In this document: one piece after another, positions 37,496 through 46,985 of the stretch
Numbering within the stretch: position 1 is the stretch's first letter
How the letters are laid out: every line of letters begins with the position of its first letter
Source: Gammaproteobacteria bacterium
GTDB lineage: Bacteria > Pseudomonadota > Gammaproteobacteria > Pseudomonadales > Porticoccaceae
DNA: 64,000 bases
NCBI GenBank assembly: GCA_016191205.1
Contig: JACPPB010000026.1
Coordinates: 62,001-126,000, forward strand
Direction: 5' to 3'
Program-made: the position numbers and the translations under genes
The notes under the pieces: generated by a model
Databases searched by the model: none
Seen by the model: only the letters and a program-made list of their open reading frames with translations
Told to the model about the DNA's origin: nothing

Positions 37496-40375
37496 TCACC
37501 AGGGATAACCATAGCGACCGTCGCTGGCCCGGTTCAGATCCTGCGCGGCATCCGCCGCCGCACGGTCGCCGGTTGCGATCCAGAGCCCCCGGCGCTGCTG
37601 TGGGCCAAACACCCGTCCGCATTCGCCCTTGAGATCCACCAGCGTCTCGGCGCGCACCGCTTCGGCGAGACGCGGGCGGAAGTCGAAGTTGCGGTAATCG
37701 AGTGCCAGACTTTCGTTGTGGCGTGCGGCCTGTTCAAGCATGTTCTTCGGTCGCTCCTCGATACCGGCCAAGGTGGCCTGCTTGAAACGCTCGAGCTCCG
37801 CATCGTCCATGGTATCCAGCACCTGGCAGCGCGCCGCCAGGAACCGTTCCATCTCGGCCATCAGGCGGGGTGCGTCGGCGCGCGGCGACTGCGCATAGAA
37901 CAGCATTCCGGGCACCCGATTGGACGGCATGATCTGGCTGCCGACCACATAGCCCAGTTGCTTCTCGGTACGGATTTCCGTGTAAAAAGGTTCTTCGGTG
38001 ATTTTCTCCAGCAGGGCGAACCGGGCGCGTTCGGCGAGGGTATCGGCAGCACCTTGCAGATAGAGTACCGCAGCGCGATCCGGCTGCTTCACCACTACAC
38101 CCCAGCGCGGCAATCGGGACTGCGGACGCAACCGGCGCACCTCGCGATCGAGCCGCGGTGGACGCTCCGGCGCTATCGCAAGGCGCGCCAGCACCCGGCT
38201 CGCCATGCGCTGCGCGGTGTCCGCATCGACCATGCCGCCGGCATAGGCCTTGACACCGCCGGTGCGGTAGAGCCCGGCGATGAAGGTTCGCAAACTGTCG
38301 GGACCAACCGGCTCCAACTCCTTCGCCAGTTCCAACGCCCGCGGCGCGGCGCGCAACAGCGGCGCGATCTCGTCGACCGCCTGCCGCACCGGCCATTCCT
38401 TGCGGCTGTTGCGCCAGTCCCGGATCAGGGTTTCCTTCACGCGGGTAAAGCGCGCGGTGTCGAATTTTGGCTCCGCCAGAACGCCCAGCAGGCGTTGCAG
38501 CAGGATTTCCTGCTTGTCCGCGTAACCGCTGACGCTGAGTTCGACGCCGCCCTCCCAGCGCTTCAAACCGAAATCCAGACCTGCGAGGGAGGCCGGGTAG
38601 ACCTCCGCACTCAGCTCATCGCTGACCAGCGCGAGATAGAGCTCGGTCAGCGCGGCGCCCCGGTGGCTCACTGCGCGCGGCGTCAGTATCTGGGCGTTGA
38701 ATACCGCGCGCGGTGTACCGAATTCCGCATCGCGGTATTGCCAGAGGCGCAAGGCCGGGGTCTCAACCAGCAGCTTCGGCGGCGGCGAGATCCCGCCCCG
38801 CTCCGACACCGGGAAGTGCTCGGGGATGTAGGGATTGGGGCCCGGCAGCCGCAACACGCTGGTCTCCGGTTCGGCATTCCAGGCGGCGGTACGCTGCGGC
38901 GCCACCGGGGACACCGCATAAGGCGTCTGGTAATAGCGCGAGGTGCGATCCAGCCGATCGAATTCCGGCGCCGTGATGGTGATGAGCGCGTTATCAGGGC
39001 GCAGCAACGCCGCGGTCGCCCGCACCAGATCGGCATCGAAATGCTCGTAGAGAAAGGGACCGCGCAACACTTCCGCCGGTGGGTAGTCGTGGAGCGTGGC
39101 CGCCAGGGCGACCGTTTCCGCGCTGGCACCCGATTTTTCAAGAAACCGGAATTCGGCGCGCTGCATCACGCCGAATTCCGTGTACCGCCACGCCTCGATC
39201 CCGGATGCCCGTACCTTGGCAATCCAGGCCCATGTCTGGTCGAGCACCTGATCGCGGGCGGCAACACCCGCGGGCGTCAGCGCGATGGAGATCGCAAACG
39301 CCGCGCCGCGCCGCGAATCGTAGGCGGGGCCCGCACTCAGGCTCTCCGCGAGACCCTGGCGCTTGAGCTCCGCCAACAGGCTGTGTTCGCTCTCGTCCCC
39401 GAGTAAGTGTCCGAGAAACTGGGCCGGCTTCTCCTGCCAGTATCCACGCTGGGACGGCAGCGGGAACAACAGCCCCAGCTCGCGCTGGTCCTGATCGGGT
39501 CGCATTTCAATCAGCAGCGGCCCGGATGCCGGCAACAGGGGCACCTCGCCCGTGGCAAGGTCCGCCGGACGGCGGGGAATGGCGCCGAAGCGGGTCGCGA
39601 TCATCGCCTGCAATTCGTCGAGGGACTGGCGCCCCACCACGGCCAGGGTCATCAGATCCGCCGAGTAGTGCCGCTGATAAAACGCGACCAGGTCGTCGCG
39701 CACCGGCCGGCCATCCAGATCCGCGAGCGTGTCGCGGTTGCCCACCGAAAATTTCGCGAGCGGGTGATCCGGGTTGATGACTTCACTGATCACGTCACTC
39801 TGGCGGCGGCCATCGTCGCGCAGCTTGAGGCGATACTCGGCCTCCACCGCCTGGCGCTCGCGCTCGACATAGTCGGGATCGAATTTCGGGGCGATGAAAA
39901 ACTGCGCGAAGCGATCCAGCGCGCCGTCCAGGTACGCCGGCTCGATATCGAAGAAGAAATTGGTTTGCTCGACGCTGGTATAAGCGTTGTGACTGCCGCC
40001 GTGGCTGCTGATAAACGCCTGGTATTCCGCTGCCGCCGGATATTTTTCGGTGCCCAGAAACAGCATGTGCTCGAGGAAGTGCGCGAGACCCGGACGATCA
40101 GCCGGATTGTCGAAGCTGCCCACGCCGACACTCAGTGCCGCTGCGCTCTTGTCGCTGGCGGCATCCGAGACCAGCAGTACCTGCAAGCCATTATCGAGTT
40201 TCAGATAGCGGTACCGGCGATCATCGGCCGGGCTGCGGTTTACCGCGATCTCGCCGCCGTCGGCGAGGGGCGCTGGCTGCCACCAATCGGCTGTGGGCGC
40301 GGCGGTGGCGGCCAGCGACCACCCCAGCAACCAGAAGACCAGCCGGAAAGCGCTGGGTCGGAACGCTGTAGACAT
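37496..40375 (-). CDS. M16 family zinc protease (pitrilysin/insulinase-like)
   Basis: A 959-residue protease with a signal peptide (about 1-25, ending LAATAAP), so probably periplasmic. The inverted zinc motif HFLEH is at residues 99-103, and the third ligand is most likely E180 in AVEAEYRLK. Later segments such as EKQLGYVVGSQIMPS match the C-terminal half of pitrilysin (PtrA). I start at MSTAFRPSAF; the ATG overlaps the upstream permease stop as TGATG, suggesting translational coupling. Confidence 0.92.
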   Translation of the reverse strand: MSTAFRPSAFRLVFWLLGWSLAATAAPTADWWQPAPLADGGEIAVNRSPADDRRYRYLKLDNGLQVLLVSDAASDKSAAALSVGVGSFDNPADRPGLAHFLEHMLFLGTEKYPAAAEYQAFISSHGGSHNAYTSVEQTNFFFDIEPAYLDGALDRFAQFFIAPKFDPDYVERERQAVEAEYRLKLRDDGRRQSDVISEVINPDHPLAKFSVGNRDTLADLDGRPVRDDLVAFYQRHYSADLMTLAVVGRQSLDELQAMIATRFGAIPRRPADLATGEVPLLPASGPLLIEMRPDQDQRELGLLFPLPSQRGYWQEKPAQFLGHLLGDESEHSLLAELKRQGLAESLSAGPAYDSRRGAAFAISIALTPAGVAARDQVLDQTWAWIAKVRASGIEAWRYTEFGVMQRAEFRFLEKSGASAETVALAATLHDYPPAEVLRGPFLYEHFDADLVRATAALLRPDNALITITAPEFDRLDRTSRYYQTPYAVSPVAPQRTAAWNAEPETSVLRLPGPNPYIPEHFPVSERGGISPPPKLLVETPALRLWQYRDAEFGTPRAVFNAQILTPRAVSHRGAALTELYLALVSDELSAEVYPASLAGLDFGLKRWEGGVELSVSGYADKQEILLQRLLGVLAEPKFDTARFTRVKETLIRDWRNSRKEWPVRQAVDEIAPLLRAAPRALELAKELEPVGPDSLRTFIAGLYRTGGVKAYAGGMVDADTAQRMASRVLARLAIAPERPPRLDREVRRLRPQSRLPRWGVVVKQPDRAAVLYLQGAADTLAERARFALLEKITEEPFYTEIRTEKQLGYVVGSQIMPSNRVPGMLFYAQSPRADAPRLMAEMERFLAARCQVLDTMDDAELERFKQATLAGIEERPKNMLEQAARHNESLALDYRNFDFRPRLAEAVRAETLVDLKGECGRVFGPQQRRGLWIATGDRAAADAAQDLNRASDGRYGYPW

Positions 40376-41502
40376 CAGGGAGTCTCCGCCGGAGTGGTAC
40401 CCGCCGCCGGATTGGCGAGCGGCACTGCGGAGGGATCCGACTCGTCCGGCGCGACTTCGTTCCGCGGCCAGGCGCCGTACAGTGCCTTGATCAGGGTCGC
40501 GAGCGGAATCGCAAAGAACACGCCCCACAAACCCCAGAGTCCGCCGAACAGCAGTACCGCCAGAATGATCGCAACCGGGTGGAGATTCACGGCATCGGAA
40601 AACAGGATCGGCACCAGCACATTGCCGTCGAGAAACTGGATCAGCCCGTAGGCCAGCGTCAGGATGAAAAAATCACTGCCCCAGCCCAGCTGCACATAGC
40701 CCACCAGAAACACCGGCACCGTTGCTACCGTCGCGCCGATATAGGGCACGATCACCGACACACCCACCACCAGCGCCAGCAGGGCCGCGTAATGGAGGCC
40801 GAGCCACACGAAGACGACGTAGCTGACCACCGCGACAATCAGGATCTGAATGACCTTGCCGCGCACATAATTGGCCATCTGGATGTCCATTTCCTGCCAC
40901 ACCTGGCTCATCACGGGTCGGTTGCGGGGCAGCAGACCCGTGAGCGCCACAATAAGCTCCCGACTGTCCTTGAGCATGAAAAATACCATCAACGGCACCA
41001 GCACCAGATACACCAGCAGGCCCACCAGATCCGAAAAACGACTCACGAAAAACGACAGCATGGCCTCGGCAAAACCCGTGGCTTCACCGCTCACATACTG
41101 GATGACCTGCTCCAGCTGGGCTTGGGAGATCAGGTGGGGGTAACGCTCCGGGAGCAGCAATATCGCCGCATGTCCGTGGCGGATCATGGATGGGAGCTCA
41201 TTCACCAGATTGGTGGTCTGCTGTACCAGGATCGGAAACAGCACCACCGCGCTGGCGAACAGCAGCCCCATGAAGCCCAGGAAGGCGAGCCACACGGCCA
41301 GTATGTGGGGGATGCGCAGACGCTCCAGGCGCGTCACGATGCCCTGCAGCAGGAACGCCAGCACCAGAGCGGCCAGCAACGGGCCCATGACATTCGAGAA
41401 TCCGATGATCGCCACCAGAACCAGCACCATCAGCAGCGCCAGCAACACCGCCTCTTCGTCGCCGAGATAACGGTGAACCCAGTTGCCCAATACTTTCCAC
41501 AT
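40375..41502 (-). CDS. AI-2E family transporter, PerM-like
   Basis: A 375-residue integral membrane protein with about eight hydrophobic segments, of the AI-2E/PerM family. Seen: SFFVSRFSDLVGLLVYLVLVPLMVFFMLKD-type stretch, then VSVIVPYIGATVATVPV and FLDGNVLVPILFSDAVNLHP, which are family hallmarks. The ATG has GAGG nine bases upstream. It is divergent from bepA, the same pairing as perM-bepA in E. coli. Whether it moves a signal, an ion or a peptide is not known from sequence. Confidence 0.88.
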   Translation of the reverse strand: MWKVLGNWVHRYLGDEEAVLLALLMVLVLVAIIGFSNVMGPLLAALVLAFLLQGIVTRLERLRIPHILAVWLAFLGFMGLLFASAVVLFPILVQQTTNLVNELPSMIRHGHAAILLLPERYPHLISQAQLEQVIQYVSGEATGFAEAMLSFFVSRFSDLVGLLVYLVLVPLMVFFMLKDSRELIVALTGLLPRNRPVMSQVWQEMDIQMANYVRGKVIQILIVAVVSYVVFVWLGLHYAALLALVVGVSVIVPYIGATVATVPVFLVGYVQLGWGSDFFILTLAYGLIQFLDGNVLVPILFSDAVNLHPVAIILAVLLFGGLWGLWGVFFAIPLATLIKALYGAWPRNEVAPDESDPSAVPLANPAAGTTPAETP

Positions 41503-41520
41503 GGAACTACCTCTACTTTT

Positions 41521-41560
41521 CGGGCATGACCGCCAACAGGATTTGCGGGGATGACGACCG
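41521..41560. repeat. possible partial REP/MITE-like sequence
   Basis: CGGGCATGACCG followed by ACAGGATTTGCGGGGATGACG resembles the end of CGTCATCCCCGC-type dispersed repeats, like the complete one at 28715-28809. Only a fragment is visible. Confidence 0.3.
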
Positions 41561-41599
41561 ACTCCCCTTGGGGGAATGCCGCGCATCCTGGACAATGAA

Positions 41600-41615
41600 C
41601 CGATGCTACCATCGG
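41600..41615. promoter_or_regulatory. overlapping divergent extended -10 boxes (perM/bepA)
   Basis: CCGATGCTACCATCGG is nearly palindromic. It contains TGCTACCAT on the plus strand and TGGTAGCAT on the minus strand, each a plausible extended -10 box. One would serve bepA and the other the permease. Confidence 0.4.
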
Positions 41616-41676
41616 CAGTCGAAGCCACTCTTGCGCCGCTGCCACTGGCTCGCGCGGTTATCGAGGAATATGCACG

Positions 41677-43149
41677 TTGCGGACATCATCTTACTTTGCC
41701 AGAGGGCTTGCCGTCCCCTCCCTGATCCTCGCGATGCTCTTCTCAACCCTGGTCGCGGGCACGGAGATTCGGCTGCCGGAGCTCGGCGACAGCAGCTCCG
41801 GCCTGGTCAGCCTGAAGCAGGAACAGGATCTGGGACGCGCTTGGCTCATGGAATTTCGCCGCCAGGTGCGCACCTACGACGACCCACTGGTGCAGGACTA
41901 TCTGGAGCGGCTGATATCCAACCTCGCCAGCAGCAGCGAACTGCTCGACCGGAATCTGCAACTGGTGCTGGTGCGCAACACGTCGATCAATGCTTTCGCG
42001 GTACCCGGCGGCATCGTGGGCGTGCATACGGGGCTTTTGCTGCAAGCCCGCACCGAACATCAATGCGCTTCGGTGCTCACGCACGAGCTCGCGCACCTCA
42101 GCCAGCGCCATTTCGCCCGCAGCATCGAGACCCAGCACCAGTCGACCGTCGTTGGACTGACCGGCCTGCTCGCCGGCCTGGTACTGGCTGCCACCGGCGG
42201 CGCGCAAGCGGGGATGGCGGTGATGGCAACGACCCAGGCCGCCATGATCGACCAGTCGCTCATCTACAGCAGACAAAACGAGCAGGAGGCGGACCGGATC
42301 GGCATTGACACGCTCTACCGCGCCGGCATGGACCCGGCCGGAGCGGCGGAAATGTTTGAGCAGATGCTGGCCGCAACCCGTTACTCCGGACAGCGCCCGC
42401 CCGAATTCATGCTGACCCACCCACTGACCGAATCCCGGGTGTCGGATATCCGGGCCCGCGTCGCCAAATATCCGGTACGCCAGTATCCGGACAATCTGGA
42501 GTACCACCTGATGCGCGCCCGCATTCAGGCCACGTCGGCGGAACGCCCCGAGCTGGCTGCCGCGCACTTCCGCGACGAGCTCTCCGGCAACTCGCTGTCC
42601 CGTACCGCAGCCCGCTACGGCCTGGCGCTGGCGCTGAGCGCCATGGGCGATCACGGCGGCGCGCGCGAGCAGATCCACAAGCTGCTGGCCGACGACCCCG
42701 ACCGTCTGACCTACCGGCTGACGGCCATTGCCATTGAACGTGCCGCCGGTGCCACTGGCGTCGCCATCGACCAGGCGCGGCAACTGGCCGCCAAAGTGCC
42801 GGATCACTACCCCGTGCGCATGGAACTCGCGCAAAGTCTGCGCAGCGCCAACCGGGTCGGCGAAGCCGAAACCGTGCTGGCCAAGCTGTCCCACGACCGC
42901 CCGAACGATCCCCAGGTCTGGTTCGAACTGGCTGAAGTAAGCGGTCTGGCGGGGGATATTCCGAGCGTACACATGGCGCGCGCCGAATATTTCATGCTGA
43001 ACGGAGTATTCGACAAGGCACGCGACCACTTGCGCTATGCGCGCAAGCTACAGGAACGGGATTTCCGGCAACTCGCCCTGATCGATCAGCGCCTGCAGGA
43101 TCTGGACTATCTGGAACACCAGCTCGGCGGCCCGGCCCGGCGCAGGTAG
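41677..43149 (+). CDS. bepA: periplasmic M48 metalloprotease/chaperone BepA
   Basis: A 490-residue outer-membrane assembly protease. N-terminal signal peptide (about 1-29, SLILAMLFSTLVAG), zinc motif HELAH at residues 136-140, third zinc ligand in the EQEADRIGIDTLYRAGMD segment, then a C-terminal TPR-like helical domain from about residue 280. BepA degrades stalled LptD and BamA. The start is TTG, supported by GAGGA nine bases upstream and by giving a complete signal peptide; a nearby ATG is out of frame. Confidence 0.92.
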   Translation: MRTSSYFARGLAVPSLILAMLFSTLVAGTEIRLPELGDSSSGLVSLKQEQDLGRAWLMEFRRQVRTYDDPLVQDYLERLISNLASSSELLDRNLQLVLVRNTSINAFAVPGGIVGVHTGLLLQARTEHQCASVLTHELAHLSQRHFARSIETQHQSTVVGLTGLLAGLVLAATGGAQAGMAVMATTQAAMIDQSLIYSRQNEQEADRIGIDTLYRAGMDPAGAAEMFEQMLAATRYSGQRPPEFMLTHPLTESRVSDIRARVAKYPVRQYPDNLEYHLMRARIQATSAERPELAAAHFRDELSGNSLSRTAARYGLALALSAMGDHGGAREQIHKLLADDPDRLTYRLTAIAIERAAGATGVAIDQARQLAAKVPDHYPVRMELAQSLRSANRVGEAETVLAKLSHDRPNDPQVWFELAEVSGLAGDIPSVHMARAEYFMLNGVFDKARDHLRYARKLQERDFRQLALIDQRLQDLDYLEHQLGGPARRR

Positions 43150-43170
43150 ACGGCCGGGCGCGATGAGCGG

Positions 43171-43407
43171 TCAGCTCTTGTGGCTGCCGTCGCAGAGCGG
43201 CTGGTTGTGCGTCACCTTGCACCCGCAGAAATACACAGTCTTGGATGCCGGCGCCTCGTACTTGACCGGATTGATACCGGAGCCCGCATGGGCGCCATCG
43301 CAAAACGGCTGCTTCGCGCTGCGTCCGCAGGCGCACCAGTAATAACTCTTGCCTTCCTCGACAGCCACTGGATAGGGTGCATCGGAGACGCGGACTGGAT
43401 CGGTCAT
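43171..43407 (-). CDS. CDGSH iron-sulfur domain protein (two motifs)
   Basis: A 78-residue protein with two complete CDGSH-type motifs, CACGRSAKQPFCDGAH and CGCKVTHNQPLCDGSH. Each Cys3-His set should bind a [2Fe-2S] cluster. Two motifs in one small chain resemble MiNT-type or bacterial tandem CDGSH proteins, which act in electron transfer or redox sensing. It is convergent with bepA and has no evident partner. Confidence 0.92.
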   Translation of the reverse strand: MTDPVRVSDAPYPVAVEEGKSYYWCACGRSAKQPFCDGAHAGSGINPVKYEAPASKTVYFCGCKVTHNQPLCDGSHKS

Positions 43408-43467
43408 GACAGTTCCCTCTCAACTTCAGTCGATGAAAATTTCAGCGGATGAAACCAGGCCGCTCCA

Positions 43468-44340
43468 TCAGTAAGCAGCGGCACGGGCGATGATACGCTT
43501 GGCCTGAGTGTAGTGCGGTTTGTCGAGCATGATGCCGTCGAGACCCACCACGCCGACATCGGGGTTCGCGTCGAAGGCTTCGACCACCCGCCGCGACCAC
43601 GCCAGTTCTTTCTCGCCCACCGAAAACACCCGGTTGATGGTGTCCACCTGATTGGGGTGAATCGCCATCATGCAGGTAAAGCCCGCGCGCCGCGCCCCCA
43701 GGGCAGCCGCCTCCAGGCCGGCATCATCCTTGTAGTCGGTGAACACGGTGTTGCAGGGTTCGATGCCGGCGGAAGCCGCCGCCGCCAGACAAAGCGCACG
43801 CACGGTCCGGAACAGATCGTCCCAGGAACCGTCGGGCAGCAGATGGGTTTCGGCGCCGACATCGGCCGACAGGTCGAACTCGCCCCAGCTCACATAGGCG
43901 AGGCGCGGACTGGCGCCGGTGAGGCCGGCCAGGTTGAGCACGCCCTGCCCGGTCTCGGTGCCGATCACCAGAATCCGGACGTGCCCGCGCGGCACGCCCT
44001 CGCGTACCTCCAGCGCACTCAGGTAATGGTCGAGCCGGATCACATCCTCGCGCGTGCGGTATTTGGGCAGCAGCACATAATCCGGCGCGCCGCCCACCAC
44101 GGCGGCCAGGTCGTCGAGGGTCATGGTGCCGTCGAGCGGGTTGATGCGCACCAGCAATTTCTTGCGACGGCTGCCCAGGGGGCGCGCGTCGAGGTAGGCC
44201 CGCGCCAGCCGGCGCGCCTCCTCCTTGCGCGACGGCGCCACCGAATCCTCCAGATCGAGGATCAGGCCATCGGCGTTGGTGCCTTCGCCCTTGGCGATCT
44301 TCTTCTCGCTGTCGGCGGGCAGAAACAGCATGGAACGCAT
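43468..44340 (-). CDS. HpcH/HpaI-CitE family lyase (CoA-ester lyase)
   Basis: A 290-residue CitE-like protein with RSMLFLPADSEKKIAKGEG, ILDLEDSVAPSRKEEAR and the Mg-binding VLVIGTETGQGVLNL-like stretch (LVIGTETGQGVLN), plus SWGEFDLSADVGAE. CitE-like proteins without CitD and CitF cleave CoA esters such as citramalyl-, malyl- or methylmalyl-CoA. It follows a MaoC-type hydratase by 16 bases, suggesting one pathway: hydration, then cleavage, of an unsaturated dicarboxylic CoA ester. Confidence 0.88.
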   Translation of the reverse strand: MRSMLFLPADSEKKIAKGEGTNADGLILDLEDSVAPSRKEEARRLARAYLDARPLGSRRKKLLVRINPLDGTMTLDDLAAVVGGAPDYVLLPKYRTREDVIRLDHYLSALEVREGVPRGHVRILVIGTETGQGVLNLAGLTGASPRLAYVSWGEFDLSADVGAETHLLPDGSWDDLFRTVRALCLAAAASAGIEPCNTVFTDYKDDAGLEAAALGARRAGFTCMMAIHPNQVDTINRVFSVGEKELAWSRRVVEAFDANPDVGVVGLDGIMLDKPHYTQAKRIIARAAAY

Positions 44341-44356
44341 GGTCTTGTCTCCGGAA

Positions 44357-44809
44357 TCAGGCGGATTTCATTTTCATCAGCGCGGTGCGCTTGCAGGTCG
44401 CGACCAGTTCGTCGTGCTGATTGAAACCCTCGTGGAGAAAATTGACGATACCGGAATCGGTGCGCTTCTGGCTGACGCGCTTGGACAGAATCGTGGTGCG
44501 GGCGTGAATGGTGTCGCCGTGGAACACCGGACGCGGAAACGCCACGTCGGTCATGCCCAGATTGCCGAGCGTGGTGCCCAGGGTCAGCTCGGTGACCTGT
44601 ACCCCCACCACCAGCGCCAGCGTGAACATGCTGTTGACGATGCGTTGACCATGGATGCTGTTCTTGGAGAATTCGGCGTCGAGGTGCAGCGGCTGGGTGT
44701 TCATGGTCAGGCAGCTGAACAGCGTGTTGTCGTACTCGGAAACGGTGCGCCGCACCTCGTGGTCGAACACCTGCCCTTCGACGAAATCTTCAAAATGCAA
44801 ACCGGCCAT
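44357..44809 (-). CDS. MaoC-type hydratase (mesaconyl-CoA hydratase-like)
   Basis: A 150-residue hot-dog-fold hydratase. The hydratase motif region is MNTQPLHLDAEFSKNS (Asp/His, about residues 35-52), followed by VNSMFTLALVVGVQVTELTLG and the family FPRPVFHGDTIHARTTILSKR. It resembles enzymes hydrating mesaconyl- or itaconyl-type CoA. The start has GGAGGA nine bases upstream. TGCTACAAT at 44901-44893 on the minus strand may be its extended -10 box. First gene of a two-gene operon with the CitE-like lyase. Confidence 0.85.
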   Translation of the reverse strand: MAGLHFEDFVEGQVFDHEVRRTVSEYDNTLFSCLTMNTQPLHLDAEFSKNSIHGQRIVNSMFTLALVVGVQVTELTLGTTLGNLGMTDVAFPRPVFHGDTIHARTTILSKRVSQKRTDSGIVNFLHEGFNQHDELVATCKRTALMKMKSA

Positions 44810-44922
44810 CGCGCCTTCCTCCGTAGTGTTGTGTCGGTGAGTCGTGCTTTATCTGTGAAGTTATACAGCGTCCGCAAAATGCGAGCGCCCGGATTGTAGC
44901 ACTTCATTTCCGACCCACACCC

Positions 44923-44957
44923 GGCCGCGCTGTTCCTGGCCGCGCTGTTCCTGGCTG
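44923..44957. repeat. 15-bp tandem repeat
   Basis: GGCCGCGCTGTTCCT occurs twice in a row (44923-44937, 44938-44952) and begins a third, mutated copy. It lies between the MaoC gene and the nitroreductase promoter. Confidence 0.7.
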
Positions 44958-44960
44958 CGA

Positions 44961-44988
44961 TTGTGCCCGACACTGCCCCGGGTACAAT
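44961..44988 (+). promoter_or_regulatory. promoter candidate of the nitroreductase gene
   Basis: TTGTGC, a 16-base spacer and TACAAT, about 24 bases before the ATG. The -10 matches five of six consensus bases. Confidence 0.5.
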
Positions 44989-45011
44989 CCGGCCATCAAC
45001 GAGGAGTTGCC

Positions 45012-45710
45012 ATGAACCAGCCCATGACCCCGCTGCACCCCCGTATCAGCGATTTCGAACAGGTCGTCCGCGCGCGCCGCTCGGTGCGCGGGTTTCTGCC
45101 GGACCCGGTGCCCGAGAACATCCTGCGCCATGTCTTCGAGCTGGCCCAGCAGGCGCCCTCCAACTGCAATGTGCAGCCCTGGCAGGTGGTGGTCGCGTCC
45201 GGGGAATCCTGCCGCGCCATCAGCCGCAAGCTCGTCGCGGCCGCGACCTCCGGCCGGCCGGTAACCAGCGACTACCAGCGCGTCGAGGAATTTCCGGGCG
45301 TCATGCGCCGGCGCCAGATCGATACCGCGGTGTGTCTCTACGGACACATGGGCATCGCCCGCGACGACCGCGACGGCCGCCGGAAGGCGATGCTGCGCAA
45401 CTACGAATTTTTCGACGCCCCCCATATCGCGTTCATCGGCATGGACCGGATGTTTCACGAGACGGTGGCGCTCGACGTGGGCATGTACGCCCAGACGCTG
45501 ATGCTCGCCATGACGGCCTACGGCATCGGCTCCTGCGCCCAGGCGGCCGTGAGCCGCTTCCCGGAAGTCGCGCGGGAACATTTCGGGCTGCCGGACAATA
45601 TCGGCATTCTGATGGGGCTGTCGTTCGGCTACGAGGACCCCGCGGTGCCGGCCAACCGCACCCGGGTGCCGCGCGCGGCGCTCGCGGAGCAGGTGCGCTT
45701 CGTGGAGTAA
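45012..45710 (+). CDS. nitroreductase family oxidoreductase
   Basis: A 232-residue FMN enzyme with RRSVRGFLPDPVPENIL, QQAPSNCNVQPWQVVVASG and the C-terminal LPDNIGILMGLSFGYED. These are the usual FMN-binding segments of NfsB/NfnB-type nitroreductases, which use NAD(P)H to reduce nitro groups, quinones or other acceptors. GAGGAG six bases before the ATG supports the start. Native substrate unknown. Confidence 0.9.
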   Translation: MNQPMTPLHPRISDFEQVVRARRSVRGFLPDPVPENILRHVFELAQQAPSNCNVQPWQVVVASGESCRAISRKLVAAATSGRPVTSDYQRVEEFPGVMRRRQIDTAVCLYGHMGIARDDRDGRRKAMLRNYEFFDAPHIAFIGMDRMFHETVALDVGMYAQTLMLAMTAYGIGSCAQAAVSRFPEVAREHFGLPDNIGILMGLSFGYEDPAVPANRTRVPRAALAEQVRFVE

Positions 45711-45733
45711 GCGCGGACCCTCGTGCGTCGGGG

Positions 45734-46810
45734 TCAGTCCCCGGCGATCTGGCGCTCGCGAAAATCCAGCATGCGCTGCAAGGGCACCATGGCGCGGCGA
45801 CCCAGTTCCGCGTCGACAAGAATTTCGTTGTCGCCACGTTCCAGCGAATCGGCCAGATTGCGCAGGTGGTTCATCGCCATCCAGGGGCAGTGGCCGCAAC
45901 TGCGGCAGGTGGCGCCCTGCCCCGCCGTGGGCGCGATGATCAATTCCTTGTCGGGCGCGGCCTGCTGCATCTTGTAGAAAATGCCCTGGTCGGTGGCGAC
46001 GATGCAGCGCCGGTTGGGCAGGTTTCTGGCCGCCGCGATCAACTGCGAGGTGGAGCCAACCGCATCGGCGATGGCGATCACCGCCGCGGGCGACTCCGGG
46101 TGCACCAGGATGGCGGCATCCGGATACACCTGTTTCAGATCCAGCAGGCCGCGCAGCTTGAACTCTTCATGCACCACGCAACTGCCGTCCCAGAGCAGCA
46201 TGTCGGCGCCCGTCTGCTGCTGAACGTAGTGGCCCAGATGTTTGTCCGGCGCCCACAAAATCTTGTGCCCTTCGCTGTCTAGGTAATCGACCACGTCGAG
46301 GGCGATGCTGGAAGTCACCACCCAGTCGGCGCGCGCCTTCACCGCCGCCGAGGTATTGGCGTAGACCACCACGGTGCGGTCGGGATGCTGATCGCAAAAG
46401 GCAGAAAATGCTTCCGCCGGGCAGCCGATGTCCAGGGAACAGGTCGCCTCCAGGGTCGGCATCAGCACGGTCTTTTCGGGGGTCAGAATCTTGGCGGTTT
46501 CCCCCATGAAGCGGACGCCTGCCACCACCAGGGTCGAGGCCGGATGCCGTTTGCCGAAGCGCGCCATTTCGAGGGAATCGGAGACGATGCCGCCTGTCTC
46601 CTCGGCGAGCGCCTGGATCGCCGGGTCGGTGTAGTAATGGGCGACGATGACCGCGTCTTTGGCCACCAGCAGCCGTTTGATACGGGCGATATCGGCGGCG
46701 CGCGCGGCCGGCGACTCGTGCTCCGGCACCTGCATCCGGTCGAGATGCTGGATCACGATTTCCCGAAACCGGGCGCCGTCGGCGACCGCCAGACGTGAAG
46801 AGTCAGCCAT
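45734..46810 (-). CDS. nadA: quinolinate synthase NadA
   Basis: A 358-residue [4Fe-4S] enzyme that makes quinolinate for NAD. Cluster cysteines lie in [22 protein letters not shown] and [13 protein letters not shown]; further motifs are [17 protein letters not shown] and [21 protein letters not shown] start at MADSSRLAV; the ORF-track extension is arginine-rich non-coding sequence. It is the last gene in the run after tRNA-Lys, an order also seen in Pseudomonas. Confidence 0.96.
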   Translation of the reverse strand: MADSSRLAVADGARFREIVIQHLDRMQVPEHESPAARAADIARIKRLLVAKDAVIVAHYYTDPAIQALAEETGGIVSDSLEMARFGKRHPASTLVVAGVRFMGETAKILTPEKTVLMPTLEATCSLDIGCPAEAFSAFCDQHPDRTVVVYANTSAAVKARADWVVTSSIALDVVDYLDSEGHKILWAPDKHLGHYVQQQTGADMLLWDGSCVVHEEFKLRGLLDLKQVYPDAAILVHPESPAAVIAIADAVGSTSQLIAAARNLPNRRCIVATDQGIFYKMQQAAPDKELIIAPTAGQGATCRSCGHCPWMAMNHLRNLADSLERGDNEILVDAELGRRAMVPLQRMLDFRERQIAGD

Positions 46811-46985
46811 GGGAAAGCCGGACTGGAGGGTGTCGGCGGATTCTAGCACAGGGGCTCGGGCCGCCACCCGGGGACGCGTGACCCGGCGCGCGCGGTGCGC
46901 GGCGACAGACCGAGTGTCAGAGTGCCCGCCCGGGCGGTCGGGAGCGCCGCCGGCGCAGTGTGCGCTGATCATGGGAGGGGAAAGT

